Shown: positions 12,049 through 24,747 of the stretch, piece by piece
Layout: the number at the start of each line of letters is the position of its first letter
Numbering within the stretch: the stretch's first letter is position 1
From: Anodontia alba
Lineage: Eukaryota > Mollusca > Bivalvia > Lucinida > Lucinidae
Reading direction: 5' to 3'
DNA: 64,000 nucleotides
Assembly (NCBI GenBank): GCA_964016985.1
Contig: OZ024836.1
Coordinates: forward strand, 40,854,803-40,918,802
The notes under the pieces: model-generated
Told to the model about the DNA's origin: nothing
Database searches by the model: none
What the model saw: the letters and a program-made list of their open reading frames with translations, nothing else
Translations under genes and position numbers: made by a program

Positions 12049-13138
12049 CTTTAATACCCAACCCCACCCTTGCAGCACTTTTTTGTAGTGTTTTATATAG
12101 AGGCTCGCATGCGTGTAGTAATTGAATCATTTTGTATCTCTGGGAGAACTATATTTGTTGATTTAATGAATGCAATACTACTGATTCCCCCTTCCCTGAC
12201 CTCTTCCTTTTTTTCTAAAGCAGACTATTTACTTCTTTCCTTAAAGAGATGAGTTGCTTTTATACCATTCTTTGTTTCCCATAACACTCCGCAAAACTGC
12301 TACGAATTTGAGTGCCGCACTGTCTGACAAGGATACAGCCCTTGCTGTCGAATCTCATGACTTGCTGCCCCACTGCTGGACTACGTTTGATCCCACTGTT
12401 TGATTCTATGACTGGCTATTGTCACTATGAGACAGTTTTACCGTTTCGTATTCATCATCTTCATACAGCGAGTTCGCTTTTTCAGTGATACACTGTGTCT
12501 CTTCCCGAGAAATACAAAATATGGTATATGTTAAAATTGGTTTGTTTAGGCAGACAAATGGCCCCTAGAAACCTATACTATTATTGTTGAATATTTTATT
12601 CATCTGTTTAGATAAAACATAAAATTCGATAAACTTTCTTTTTCTTTTCTTTTGTAGTAAATGTAGACTGGTCTGTCCTTCTCAGACAGCATTGCTCATG
12701 ATTTGAAGGGGACTACTCATTATTTTACGGACTGGTACAAGTAGTTTTCTGCAATTATTACACGTTAGACAACTCTTGCCGCTTCCTCTGTGGTTTCCGT
12801 TACACCAAAGTGCTTCTGGAATGGAGTCTACTGTGACGGGAAAGACTTTACCCCACGTGAGGATGGTTTGTGTTACCTTTAAGATTAGATCAGTCTAAAA
12901 TAATTTTCTCAAAGCTGTCTTCCGTGAACATATATCATTTACCGAATACAATTCGGTGACCTTGAGTTCTGTCATCAGTGGTAACAGCAGCAGCAACAGA
13001 ATATGAATAACAATCTCTTCCTCATACTTTATGTTTGATTTTTATCATACTGACATTTTGTTAGAACATATATGTAAACCCAGACATTTTAATTGTAGTT
13101 TTATATCCAGTATGACTGATTTAGTATTACCGTAATAG
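12049..13138. other. stretch without recognised gene
   Basis: No coding or RNA-gene signal. The 60-codon frame at 12,070 has no recognisable domain. Confidence 0.5.
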
Positions 13139-13240
13139 CCAACGATATTGGGACAGGCAGTCCTGAGCAAAGTGTGTATACCCTGAACAGACGCCGCAGA
13201 ATGAGGCGTCTGATCAGGGTCTACACGGTTTGCCACTCAT
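13139..13240. repeat. F4 core palindrome, partial copy
   Basis: The sequence CCTGAACAGACGCCGCAGA pairs with CGTCTGATCAGGGTCTACAC downstream, the same imperfect hairpin found in the middle of F4 elements at 28,828 and 29,839. The TTAA-bounded ends are not recognisable here. Confidence 0.6.
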
Positions 13241-13589
13241 CGAGTAAGTTTTGACACATCTTCAGGTAGTAACATGGAATTTATTTGGATTTTAGGACAA
13301 TTATGGTAAGGAATTATGGTGTTCAAATATATAGGTTAAAATTAAATTGCAGTTTTAAAGGTTTTTGCCACACTGAAATGCAGTGTGCTAAATCGTATAT
13401 CCTGATATCACAAATGAGGGAAGAAATATGTTTTATTACATGCTTTCATAAGTACTATTTCTATAAGGACAATACCGTATTTACCTTAAATATTTGATCA
13501 ATAGAAATACTCCCAATACTTATTTCATTATTTTAACAAATTAATTTTACTACCTGTTCATGTATATACAAGAATTCCGTGGAAGTCGT

Positions 13590-14535
13590 TGTCGCAGCTG
13601 CGCTGGTCAAAGTCACTAGAGTGAGAATTCTGGGAAAAAAGTATGCAATGTTTGAAACTCGCAGCTATCAAAGCTACCGAGAAACGCACTGCACTGCTGG
13701 ACTCGACGTAAAATCATGACAAAGTCAATGGAGTGCGAAATCTAGGTCCAGTGCACCGGGTCATAGTGCATGCTTGAAGACTATGTAGAGGACAATTACT
13801 GTGCACAGTTAGACACTTGCAGCTATCGCGGAAATACACTTTAATGCTAGACTCGACATAAAATCATGACAAAGTCAATGGTGTGTGAAACCTAGGTCAG
13901 GGGCACCGGGTTAGAGTGCGTATTTGAAGAGTTTGTCGAGGACAATTACTATGCAAGGTTTGACAGTCACAGCTATCACCGCTTCATAGAAATACACTTT
14001 AATGCTAGACTCGACATTCATATTGCTAGACTCGACGTAATATCATGACAAAGTCACTCGAGCATGAAATCTAGATCAAGAGTATCTGGCCATAGCGTGT
14101 GCTTGAAGAGTGTGTCGAGGATAATAACTATGCAAGGTTTGACACTCACAGCTATCACCTCTTCAGAGAAATACATTTTAATGCTAGGCAACGTGAATAA
14201 TGCTAGACTCGACGTAAAATCACTCAAGCACGAAATCTAGATCAAGGGTATCGGGTTAGAGAGCGTGCTTGATGAGTATGTAAAGGACAATTATGATGCA
14301 AGGTTCGATACTAACAGCTATCACCGCTTCAGAAAAATACAGTAAATGCTAAATTCTAGACTCAACCTTTATGACAAAGTCACTCAAGCACGAAATCTAG
14401 GTCAAGGGCACCTGTTCATAGTGCGTGCTTGAAGAGTATGGCAAGGACAATTATAACACAAGGTTTGACATTCCTAGCTATCACTGCTTCAGAGAAATGC
14501 ACCTCAATGCTAGACTCGACATAAATTGTTGAAAG
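13590..14535. repeat. tandem array, ~145-175-bp units (about 6)
   Basis: Units recur with the landmarks TGCTAGACTCGACRTAAA, ATCATGACAAAGTCA, CTTGAAGAGTRTGT and CACAGCTATCACCGCTTCAGA. Landmark AAAGTCA falls near 13,608, 13,719, 13,871, 14,051 and 14,374. Units are diverged and differ in length by small indels. The array ends at 14,535 in a GGACGGACAAACGGACGAACGG tail of the kind that also ends the arrays at 21,410, 50,276 and 52,103. Confidence 0.8.
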
Positions 14536-14878
14536 ACGTACGGACGGACAAACGGACGAACGGGCGGAAATTCGAACTCCAATATCGTACCCTGTGACAA
14601 AAGCCGCTGAAATAGTGTCATTTTTCTGTTGTTCGTGCCTTAGCGTCAGATTGTGAAGATGAAGATGCAGATCTACGAGTATGCCGCTCTTTTGACACAT
14701 CGAACATTTATAATTTTCCTGACGCAGATCTGCTAAGTACTCGTACATGGAACACATTCCTGTAATTACTCCAAATATTCAGACACCTCCTTTGCATACT
14801 TATACGAATTGAACGTCATTTGGCTACCTTTCTCCTAAACATTGGGACCCTTTAAATCCCTATCGTACTTACCCAGGC

Positions 14879-14915
<37 letters not shown>

Positions 14916-15134
14916 GAGGAGTATGTGAATAATGAGGGATGTACCAGTAATACATATATATGGGAGTAACTCCGTCCCCGGATCAAAGCACGCAGTCATT
15001 TCTCTTTGTCTGACGGATCCAAAAGTTTTTATTTACATTGATGACTCAGAATCCACCAGCTAACCAATGATACAGTAGTTCTCTTTAGGCCATTATTATT
15101 ATTTGATTGTAGAAATCACATTATTATGATAAAA
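14536..15134. other. stretch without gene
   Basis: Contains a poly-A run at about 14,880-14,912 and no coding signal. Confidence 0.5.
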
Positions 15135-15230
15135 TTTCGATAATAACTAATATGAATTTAATAGGTGCTACCTATATCCGTGCGTCCAAATCATCATCAC
15201 TTGCTTCATAGGTCGAGTGGCCAAACTCAA
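15135..15230. repeat. repeat end that matches the mariner copy 2 flanks (empty site)
   Basis: AATATGAATTTAATAGGTGC..TGCGTCCAAAT..GCTTCATAGGTCGAGTGGCCAAACT matches 21,484-21,543 followed directly by 22,873 onward (TAGAGGTTGGCCAGATTT). Here no mariner is present, so it shows the pre-insertion form of that site. Confidence 0.75.
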
Positions 15231-16775
15231 TCACAAACAAAAGTTCCTTTTTTTCAATGACCAAAATCTACAATAATCTCATATGCATCCTCTTCAATCT
15301 CCAAATGAATGCTGTCCTCTCGAACTTTGTGTCAAAATGACAACAAACTTCAATGATTAAAGAAACTATAGACAGTCTAAACATCTGCTGTTTGAAACAC
15401 AAATATGACATTATGACATTGCCTTTTATTGACACCACATTGTACAAAAATCAATAGAAACTACCGATCAACATTGTTGTTCTGAATCCCTTTTAACCAC
15501 ATATTCTGGACACTCATAGGTCCTGAGTAATGCATATATGATTGATCTTATATTTTATTTATTTCTGGCTTTGTATTTTGATCTACATGCATTTGCCACC
15601 TAAATAACAAGAATTATTTCTATTTTAGCAATAGTTAACCCCTTAGTCTTTTGGCTTGTGCCCATCTAAGTCTTATCAAGGACTCCTTAACTACACTGCA
15701 GTGAGTCCCTGGAGCCCTCATTTTCAAACTCGGTTGGTAAAGAGGTAGACAACCATAATGTCTTGTATTTTTCTTCAACCTGTCAGAACTAATTAACCGT
15801 TGTAACATAAGACTCTTTATTGTTTTATCACTTATCTAGCATGCAAAAAGTGTTTATCTTTCAAATCAGGAGCCTTATGAATCTCTATTGTTTTTTTTTC
15901 TGCCTTATCTGGAGCCGAAGAACCTTTATTGTTTTAGTTGTCTTATTTGGAGCCATCAGAACCTGTATTGTTTTATCCCTCTTTTCTGGAGCCCTAATAA
16001 CCTCTGTTGTTTTATCTTTTATCTAAAGCCAAAAGAGCCTTTATTGTTTATTCTCTCACTGGAGCCCCATGAACCTCGTGTTTTATGTCCTTATCGAGCT
16101 CAAAAGAAAATTGTTTATCTCTCCTATCTGGAGCCCTAGGAATGCAAAGAAAACCGTTTTATCTCTCTCTAGAGAACTTAGAACCTCTATTGTGAACTTA
16201 TATTGGTTAATCTTTCGTATGTGGAGCTTTAAGAATCTCGTTTGTTCAATCTTTTTTTTTGAGCCCTAATGATTTATTGTTTTATCACTCTTATCTGGAG
16301 CTCTAAGAACCTTTGTTGTTTTATCCCTCTAATTTAGGGCCCCAAGAACTTCTATTTTTGTAGTTTTCTTCTGCGAGCCCTAACAACATTTATTTTTTAT
16401 TTCCTCTTATCTGGAGCCAAGATATCCTCTCTTGGCTTTAGTTGTTATCTGGAGTCAAAAGAATATTGTTTTATTTCTTATTATCTGGAGCTCGAAGATT
16501 TTTTCCTCTTACCTGGAATACTAAGAAAATTGTTATCTCTTAAATGAAACCAGCCCTTAGAGCCTTTATTGTTTTATCTCTCTTATCTGGAAGCCTAAGG
16601 GCCTCTATTTTATCTCTTATCAGGAGCCCTTAGAGCCTTTATTGTTTTTCATCTTAGGTTGAGCCTTAAAATACTTTATTGTTAAATGTCTTTTATCCGA
16701 AGCCCTACTAACCTTTACTGTTTACTCTCTTATCTGAAGCACAGAGAAGCTTAATGTATTGGCTCTTATCTGGAG

Positions 16776-17015
16776 CATTGATTATGATGGGGTTTAGCGA
16801 CACATCGACTCTCTTGGGTCATTTTGTATCGTCTCCCAGAGCAAGGGAGAAAGTGATAGAAGATATAGTAGAGGAGGTAAAAGAGAGGGACAGGGAAGGA
16901 AGAGGAATGAAACGGAAGAAACAGAAGAAATAAGAACATTTCCCCCTCTACCCTTACCAGTTACAAGGATAGCAGGCCTTGCCTAACTGTAAGCCAGTAT
17001 CAGCTGGACGCCCCA
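16776..17015 (+). repeat. ~240-bp dispersed repeat, also at 37,999-38,245 in reverse
   Basis: Purine-rich block (GAGCAAGGGAGAAAGTGATAGA, AGAGGAGGTAAAAGAGAGGG) bounded by GGGGTTTAGCGACACATCG and GCAGGCCTTGCCTAACTGTAAGC; the copy downstream of exon 2 has the same order on the opposite strand. Confidence 0.75.
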
Positions 17016-17173
17016 GTAACATAACACCTTCGCCATACCCGACGAAGTGACCAAGCTTATCTGGGTCACAAAGGAAGTTGTTTTATCCTACCTTGAGCCC
17101 TAAGATTGTCTGTTGTGTTAGGCTTATCACTCCTACCTTCGATAATCTGCCTTGGCAGATTACCCATAGCTTG

Positions 17174-17174
17174 T

Positions 17175-17268
<94 letters not shown>
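17174..17268. repeat. TA dinucleotide microsatellite
   Basis: About 47 perfect TA units. Confidence 0.97.
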
Positions 17269-17272
<4 letters not shown>

Positions 17273-17845
17273 CAGCTATGCTTCATTCCTTTCTTATGAT
17301 TTTCATGTCATAAGAATTGTTTTATCTCTCTTATCTGGTGCCATGAGAACCTTTACTGTTTTATTCCTATTGTATGTATCTGCCTGCCATTAATTATCAT
17401 AATATTCCAAGCGGTTTAAAAGGTTATAGCAATTTTCACAAATTGATTACAGACGGGCATGCCTTGGTAAAGCTGTTTATAAAGAAATCTGGCATTTGAT
17501 AATTTCATTTGTTAGAATTTGTCAATATGCATCTGCATCCAAAAGTTATCAGACTATTCCAAGTGGTTAAAACCTTAGACTCTTTAATATTAATCTCTTA
17601 TCTGGAGCCCTTAAACCTTTGTTGTTTTATGAGGAGTACACATTTATTATATCAGTTTGCAAATTTCATTGGGTTTGGGCTTGTCAATATGTATCTGCAG
17701 GTCATACATCATCAATATATTCCAAGCAGTTTAAAAGTTATAGCAATTTTCAAAACTGGTTACGGCGTCTGTGGAGTAAATCTCAGACAACCGGCTTCAC
17801 GCATATTGGCTGAATAATTTTTTGCGTGCTGAAGGTGTACGGAAA

Positions 17846-18175
17846 ACCACAGAAAACAAGTGGAAATTCGGGGTGTTTATTGTCCATTATTTAATTTATT
17901 TTGCTAGAAGTTCAGCATATCATCACGGGAAGGGTCGAAAATGGGTGGTTACATAATAGATCTGTAAGTTTTGTTATTTTTTATACAGCTCTAATGCGTA
18001 ACCACCCATTTTCGACCCTTCCGACACTGCTGCATTGGCAACCAAAATATCCATAACAAAAATAACCATATGTGTCTATCGTGCGTGCGTGATGGTTTGC
18101 TGTACTTCTAGCAGAGCGCAAAATTAATTCAAGGACAATAAACACGAATTTCCACGTGTTTTTTATGACTTTCGG
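17846..18175. repeat. foldback element with two nested pairs of arms
   Basis: Outer arms: AAGTGGAAATTCGGGGTGTTTATTGTCC near 17,858 (shown by parts AAGTGGAAATTCG, GTGTTTATTGTCC) pair with GGACAATAAACACGAATTTCC near 18,132. Inner arms GGAAGGGTCGAAAATGGGTG at 17,928 and CACCCATTTTCGACCCTTCC ending at 18,022 are fully complementary. This is typical of foldback MITEs. Confidence 0.82.
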
Positions 18176-18185
18176 CCACTTTCAC

Positions 18186-18563
18186 CTTAACCGATGTCGC
18201 TCTAATTGTTTCACGTTCTTAACCGATAGTTACGCATTCTTTCGTTTGTAAGGCGTGATTTATTAACTAAAGAAATCTAGCATTTAACAATTTTATTGGT
18301 TTGAGATTTACTCCACAGATGCCGATATCAATGGGCTGTTGAATGTAATTCCCCAATTTTTAAATAATTTCCTCAAAACATTTATATTTCTCATAAAACA
18401 CGGAAAATGCAATATTTGTTTACCATATTTTGAGTCATCGAATGCTTAACCGATGTCGCTCTAATTGTTTCACGTTCTTAACCGATGGTTACGCATTCTT
18501 TCGTTTGTTAGGCGTGATTTATTAACTAAAGAAATCTAGTCTTTGACAATTTCATTGGTTTGA
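18186..18563 (+). repeat. ~120-bp direct repeat pair
   Basis: AACCGATGTCGCTCTAATTG..TTACGCATTCTTTCGTTTGT..GGCGTGATTTATTAACTAAAG occurs at 18,188-18,305 and again at 18,441-18,563 with few changes. Confidence 0.85.
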
Positions 18564-18599
18564 GGTATCTGCATATATCTGCATTCCAAGTGGTTTAAA

Positions 18600-20005
18600 A
18601 CCTATGTACCTTTAGTGATTTTAATCTCTTCACTGGAGCTCTTAAAACCTATATTGTTTTCTGAGGAGTACTCATTTGTTATATAGTACGTCAACATTAG
18701 CATATTCCGTGAACTCAATTCGGTAATCATCGATTTCCGAATGCCAATACATAGTCTCGCTTGATTAACTGCAATGAACAATTATGAGGGTCTGGAGGGG
18801 GGTACCAAAAATACCTTGGCTCCCCGATCAGTAACCGAAAAGCTATTTTAACAAAAAAAAAAGTATAGTTTGGATTGTTTGAGCTTAATCGTTTAATCCC
18901 ACATCACAAAAGTCAGCAGTTGCCGAAATGTTAGGCCACAAATCAGCAGTCAGTAAAAAATAGGCCATTAAAAGGCAATCAATAAACCCCATCGATACAA
19001 TATTCTGCTTAACGTAAAATTCGATCGTAGTGAATACCGGGAACCTACGAAGACGTTGGCGGAAACTAATTGTCTGAGTTTAACTTTGTCGCACTATAAT
19101 TCGATGAATGTTTACAGTCGCGTCAAAGGTTGCATGAGTTCATCCAAAATCCATTTTTAGGTAAGCAAAACTTTAAATAGCATCTCGGACATTTTCGGGT
19201 TTATCCGTGAAGCATTTGGCGATAGTGTCACGAGAAGAGCAAACATATACACCATTCTCTGTAATAGCGGACAACGTGGTGTAGTGGATACATCACTGGT
19301 GTATGATTGTCTTGAGTAGTGTAAATTGATGCATGGGCGTTATTGCATTTTGGCACTTTTACCCTAAGTCTGAGCAAACAGTGTTGAACCAGAGCAGAAC
19401 ACAGAGTGATTAGAGTCGTTACTGAATGTCTCTCATCTGGCAGTTTTAGATACATAAACAGGTAGTTGAATGACCTTGTTAATTTTTTGATGCAAGTATG
19501 GTAAGGTGTCAGAATGTCTTCTTTCTTTTATTTTTTCGCAATAAACAACAAGATATTACGTCATTATCTCATTCATTATCTTTATAATCATTCAGTCTGA
19601 TCAGGACCTTTGTCCGTTTACAAAATTAATGGCTACTATAGAATATATGAATAGACAGAAACAATCCAGAGAAGATCCAGATGAGACTGTGTGAATGCAC
19701 AGGTTGATCTTGTCCTTTGCTATTCGAATGTAATAAGAGCTCATCATTACACGCGTTAAAGACTTTTTTTCATGTTTGGTAAATATTTCAGCAGAAAACA
19801 TTTTGAAATAGTTTCCTTACTTTTCCCCAAAAACAGAATTCGACATTTCACGCCAACTGTCTCCTTGATTGAACCCTATTTTGTGTGGGAAAATTAGAAA
19901 AAAGCACATAAATTTATTGAGTGGTGAATCTGCCAATAGCGTGGTTAGTGTAAAACAGCATAAGAATTTTCACGTCGCGGTGATTTAGATGAACAAAGAA
20001 AGGAA
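18600..20005. other. stretch without recognised gene
   Basis: Open frames of 60-75 codons only, none with recognisable domains. No clear repeat structure. Confidence 0.5.
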
Positions 20006-21440
20006 AAATAAACAAGAGTGCCATGATGGCCCTATATTGCTCACCTGAATCAAGTTAAACATAGCATTGCTAACAGAGATGTGGTTCTAAAGGTTATGGT
20101 GACTTTGACCATGACCTTTGCTCTCAGGGTCATCTTCTGGTCAGAAGAAACATCCCTACAACGTTTGAGGGTCCTAGTCCCAAGCATTGCCCAGTTATAA
20201 GCTTGTTTTCTATTAGAGGTCATTGTGACCTTGACCTTTGCCACTAGAGTCATCTACTGGTCAAGACCAACCTCCCATCTAAGTTCAAGTGTTCAAGCCT
20301 CAAGCACTGTCGAATTATTAGCTTCTTAGTACTAAAGGTCATGGTGACGTTTGCCCACATTGACATCTACTGTAACAACTGGTGAGGAACAACATCCCTT
20401 CTATGTTTGGGGACCAACATCTCTACTAGGTTTCAGGGTCCTAACCATAGGCAATGCAGAATTTTAAGCTTTTTTAGGTACTAAAGGTCACAGTGACCTT
20501 CACCTTCATCTACTCTTCAGATCCATCCTCCCTATTAGTTTGACAGTCCTAGGCCTAATCATTGACAATGGTTTTTTACTCTATGTAACACAAGGGACCA
20601 CACCCCAGCCCCACCCCCACTGTGGGCGGGACCTCTTTTCACCCAGGGACAAAATTTGAAAAAAAAAAAAACCCGTCAAAGGATCTCTAGGCAATGTTCA
20701 TCCAAATATCAAAGGCCTAGGCCTTGCACTTTCAGACAAGAAGATCTTTTAAAAGTTTTTTCTTATATAATTGTATGTAAGACATATCGGCCCCGGGGCG
20801 GGGCCATTTTTGGCCCCAGGGCTATAGTCTGAACAATCTCGGCAGAAGTCCACTAGGAGAAGCTATGTACCAAAGACCTGGGCCTTCTGGTTTCAGATAA
20901 AAAGATTGTTTAAAGGTTTTATCTACATAAGTCTATGTAAAACATGTGAGCCCCAGGGCGAGGCCATTTCTGGCCCAAGGGCAGTAACTTGAACAGTCTT
21001 GATAGAGGTCTATTAGCTGAAGCTATGTATCAAAGATCAAAGGCCTGGGCCTTCTGCTTTCAGACAAGAAGATTTTTAAAAAAAATTTCCTATATGCGAA
21101 AAAATTGACCCCCAGCGCGGGGCCATTTTTAACCCCAGGGCTATAATTTGAACAAATCTGGTAGAGGTCTACTAGATGAAGCTACATACCAAATATCAAA
21201 GACCTGGCATTCAGGTTTCAGACAAGAAGAATTTTAAGTTTTCAGTTAAAAAATCTATTTGTAGCTCCTGTGACCAGGATGTGCAAATGGACCGGAATCA
21301 TTTGAACAACTTTGAAAGAAGATCAACCAATAATCATTCCTGTGAAGTTTGTTCAAAATCCAATAAGTGGTTTAGGGGGTCAATTTGAAGAAATTGTTTA
21401 AGGACGCACAGACGGACGGAGGCACGGACGGACGCACGAC
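20006..21440 (+). repeat. composite tandem-repeat element beginning AAGAGTGCCATGATGGCCC
   Basis: First half: three or four diverged units containing AAGGTCATGGTGACYTTGACC and CATCTACTGGTCA. Second half: three units of about 200 bp containing CCCCRGGGCGRGGCCATTTT, GGCCCCAGGGCTATA, GAGGTCTACTAG and GCCTTCTGGTTTCAGA. It ends in a GACGGACGGAGGCACGGACGG tail. No protein is encoded. The head sequence and tail resemble repeats frequent in bivalve genomes (from memory, not checked). Confidence 0.75.
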
Positions 21441-21543
21441 GGACAAAATGTGATCATAAAACCTCACCTTATTATTCCAATAATATGAATTTAATTGGTG
21501 CTGCCTATATCTGTGCGTCCAAATTATTATCACACGCTTCATA

Positions 21544-22872
21544 CGAGGGTCGTGCAAAAAGTTCTGTCACTAATAGGCTTCCTTAGTTTTATCCTAGGTA
21601 TATTTTAAAGTGCGTCACTGCATTTGAATGGTGTGTTGAATAGCTAACGATACCCGTTTATTTCGTGCAAATTGCTTTCCAAGTGACCGAGTTATTTCAA
21701 ATTGAAATAGATGCAATCTTATACATTGACTAATTTACTTGTTACATTGGAACATGGACCAGAAGACTGAAATTCGTAGCTGTATTAAATGCTGCATTAG
21801 GCTTAATATTGATTCAAAGCAGATATTTAATGAATTGTGCGGTATATATGGACTCAGACCATTTCAATTCGCACAGTTTTTAGGTGGGTTAAAGCTTTTA
21901 AAGCTGGAAAATTTTCTGTTGAAGATGAAACCCGTCCTGGAAGGCCTAAAACCTCTGTTACCAAGGCTAACATCGCTGCTGTAAAGATTGTGATCAAACA
22001 GGATGCGTGAGTGTCTGTCAAGATATAGCTAGGTGTACTGGCATATCAGAAGGCAGTGTGGAAACAATTCTGAAAAAAAGCGTTGGACCTGGGAAAGGTT
22101 TGCGCTAGGTGGGTACCTCATTTGCTCACCGAGGAGCAAAAGACACAACGCCTTAAATGTGCCCGGGCACGTTTGAAAACATACAAAGGCTGTAATAGTC
22201 GGCTTATTTCTAACTTGATAACAGGTGATGAAACCTAGGTGCACATGTTTGAGCCACAAAGAAGGGTTGATAATAAGCAATGGAAGCAAAATGATCAAAA
22301 ATGCCCATGTATTGCCAAGAGAACCATAACTTTGAAAAAGATGTTGTACGCAATTTTCTTTAATTCAAGTGGGCCAGTCGAAAGTGCCTTGTCCATCTGG
22401 TCATAAAGTCACTGGCCGATTCTACAAGAATTCTGTACTGAAGAAAGTGAAAGGGTTTTACAATAAGAAACGACGAAGCAAAGGATGGTCAGGAGTCTAC
22501 CTTTACATGACAACGCCTCCTCTCATAAGTGTGAGGTTGTTAAGTCTTTTTTGGCTTCTGAAAAGGTGACAGTTTTAAACCATCCACTTTATTCACCTGA
22601 TCTGACTTTTTTTTCATTTCCAAGGCTTAAGAAAATGCTTTCTGGAAATAACTATACGTCTAGAAGTTCTCTTGGCAGCGCTATTTATCAGTGTCTCCAA
22701 CAGATACCAAAAGAAGACTATTTATCTGCTTTTCGCGAGTGGGTAAAAGGGTTACAAAAATGTGTTTCAGTAAAGGGGGAATACTTTGAAGGTTTGTAAT
22801 AAAAGTATGTTTGATAAAACGTAGCACTGAAGTAATCCGAACCCAGTGACAAAATTTTTTGATGGACCCTCG
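21544..22872 (+). mobile_element. mariner transposon, copy 2, defective
   Basis: Same inverted ends as copy 1 (CGAGGGTCGTGCAAAAAGTTC and its complement GGACCCTCG), with TA duplications at 21,542-21,543 and 22,873-22,874. The flanks join seamlessly when the element is removed, matching the empty site at 15,135-15,230. Confidence 0.94.
21754..22799 (+). pseudogene. mariner transposase remnant, copy 2
   Basis: The N-terminus is better kept than in copy 1 (MDQKTEIRSCIKCCIRLNID, FNELCGIYG). A one-base loss near 21,852 (GGACTCAGACC against GGACCTCAGACC) shifts the helix-turn-helix. The first catalytic block reads GDET then a stop where Trp stands in copy 1; HDNASSHK is present near 22,508; the third block is shortened to SPDLTFFSF, removing the region of the third Asp. 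Dead. Confidence 0.92.
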
Positions 22873-22884
22873 TAGAGGTTGGCC

Positions 22885-23630
22885 AGATTTGATTTCAGAC
22901 CACGCTTGACTTCTAATCCACTGCATGAATTGCGATAAAACGTCCAAAACAATATTTCAGTAGTTCAGAGATATTGCCTCCAAATTGGTGGGACTTTTAC
23001 CCGACTCGATCACATGAATTCGGATCGTACTAGCAGCCATGGAGGCTTTAGGCAGCCCATTTATTTCGTGGGCCCCGATGGGCGGGGCCATGCTTTCCGA
23101 ATACTGAAAAATAGTATAAGTCGATTACAGATACAACGACAATATGCTATCGTTCGCTTACCTGTGTCGAAGTTTTTAAATATTATCACGTAAAAAGAGC
23201 ATAAAGTCTATGTGTTATCTAAAAGACTACATCAAAGTGTACCTTTTACACAAAACGAATCATGCTTAGCTTGTAAATAGACAGAGAACAGATGGAAATA
23301 AAATTCGAAGTAAAGACAAATTTCAAAATGGTGGCGATCGCAAATTTTGTAGGCTGATGTCATAAGTGATTCAACCCCTTGCAATTGGAATACTTGGCGT
23401 TATTGGCTGTTTTGTTGCTATTATCGGCACGGCCGACGTGTCAGTAGGCTCTGCCAAATCACGGAACGCTTATTGTTTTTCAGGATAAGCACAGAACCAC
23501 CCAAGCGTTTATTGGACCATCACATTTTTGGTCACACACATCACATTGGTAGTCTATAGTCGTGCGTCTGCACGCCGAATCGCTCCGCGGTTCGGGGAAC
23601 AGCTTAGCAGTTCCCGTTGGACGCACTGAT
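22885..23630 (+). repeat. ~745-bp direct repeat, copy I
   Basis: Shares with 25,686-26,660 the ordered landmarks CACTGCATGAATTGCGATA, CATTTATTTCGTGGGCCCCGATGGGCGGG region, GATCGCAAATTTTGTAG, CGGAACGCTTATTGTTTTTC and TCCGCGGTTCGGG..GTTCCCGTTGGAC. No open frame of note. The CCGAATCGCTCCGCGGTTCGG palindrome lies near its end. Confidence 0.88.
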
Positions 23631-23640
23631 TAAAAGTACA

Positions 23641-23924
23641 TTCACACAACAGTAAATATTCATCGAGTAATACTCCAGGTTGCATTTATCGGTTTCATTG
23701 GTTAGGTCTTGTCAATACTTATTTGCGTAAATACAATTCAAGCAATTTAAAATGTTTAGAAATTTTCACAAACTAAACTTAGAGGGACAGATACACATCG
23801 GGCAGTCAACTATTTAGAAAGAAATCTCTTTTGACAATATCATTGGTTAGACCTTGTAAATATGTATCAGCATACAAAACATCAAAATATTCCAAGCAGT
23901 TTAAAACCTAAGAACCTTTAATGT

Positions 23925-23955
<31 letters not shown>

Positions 23956-24570
23956 TCTGGAGCCCTAAAACCTCTGTTATTTTATGAGGTGTACACATTA
24001 ATTACACCACGTTGCATTTGACATTTTCATTCATTGAGATTTTTACAAACTAATCATAGATGGACAAGCATCGTAAGGCTAACAAATGCTGATGCCAACG
24101 TCAATGCCGGGAGCAGTACAATAGCTCTTATTCAACTTTTGTACAGGCGAGCTAAAAATGACCCAGAGGAGAAGTCCTTCAAAGGTGTGGACTGACAGAT
24201 CATACTATCTCGTCCTGAGCCTTTGGCTAAGGTGAGCCAAGAAATAGTGGACCGAGTTATAATTCTCCAAACTTCAAAGTAGGTGAAGGGGCATAACACT
24301 TTGTGGTTGTTTGATCGTTCCTTTGTCCAGTCTTAGCATATAGTCAAGATTAGTCACTGATAGGATCTTGAAATTTTAAATAATATTCCAGGATTACGGG
24401 GACCAATATCTTTTTTTCTTTTTTCAGTTTAACTGGTATAGTTTTGTTATTATACTACAGAGAAAATACTAATTTGGGCTAGACACAACCAACTATTCTA
24501 CTTGTTAAATACCCTTACAGAAGATTATTCTGTTATTGTTATAGGAGAAACAACTCTAATCACCAATGCC
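23641..24570. other. stretch without recognised gene
   Basis: Holds diverged single units of the 15.8-kb minisatellite theme (GGAGCCCTAAAACC near 23,958) and a CT-rich run at 23,924-23,957. No gene. Confidence 0.5.
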
Positions 24571-24640
24571 GCTGCCGGGAATCAAACACAGGCAACTTGC
24601 ATGAAAAGCCAATACTCTACCATATCACTATTATGCTGAC
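24571..24640 (-). repeat. tRNA-like SINE head (1)
   Basis: On the - strand a box-A-like TGATATGGTAGAGTA is followed by a box-B-like GTTTGATTCCCG, spaced as in a tRNA. The acceptor stem is not convincing, so a tRNA-derived SINE fragment is more likely than a tRNA gene. Confidence 0.45.
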
Positions 24641-24747
24641 AGCTTGGGGTTTTAAAACCTTTCAACATTATATAAGTCATATCGAGACAGCAGAAAGATG
24701 ACGACGAAGAGCTCTGTGAAGCGCCCTAGTATGTCAGTCAAAAGCTG

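Larger units (their letters stand above)
15810..17360. repeat. degenerate minisatellite, ~35-60-bp units
   Basis: Dozens of diverged units on the theme TTGTTTTATCTCTCTTATCTGGAGCCCTAAGAACCTTTA (given in pieces: TTGTTTTATCTCTCTTATC, TGGAGCCCTAAGAACC). Scattered single units continue to 17,610 and 18,640. A 240-bp repeat at 16,776 and a TA array at 17,174 interrupt it. The open frames at 15,820 and 15,888 are repeat translations. Confidence 0.8.

Noticed and set aside
17106..17393. Open frames with (YI)n through TA arrays (also at 24,928 and 24,958)
   Set aside because: Translations of TA microsatellites.
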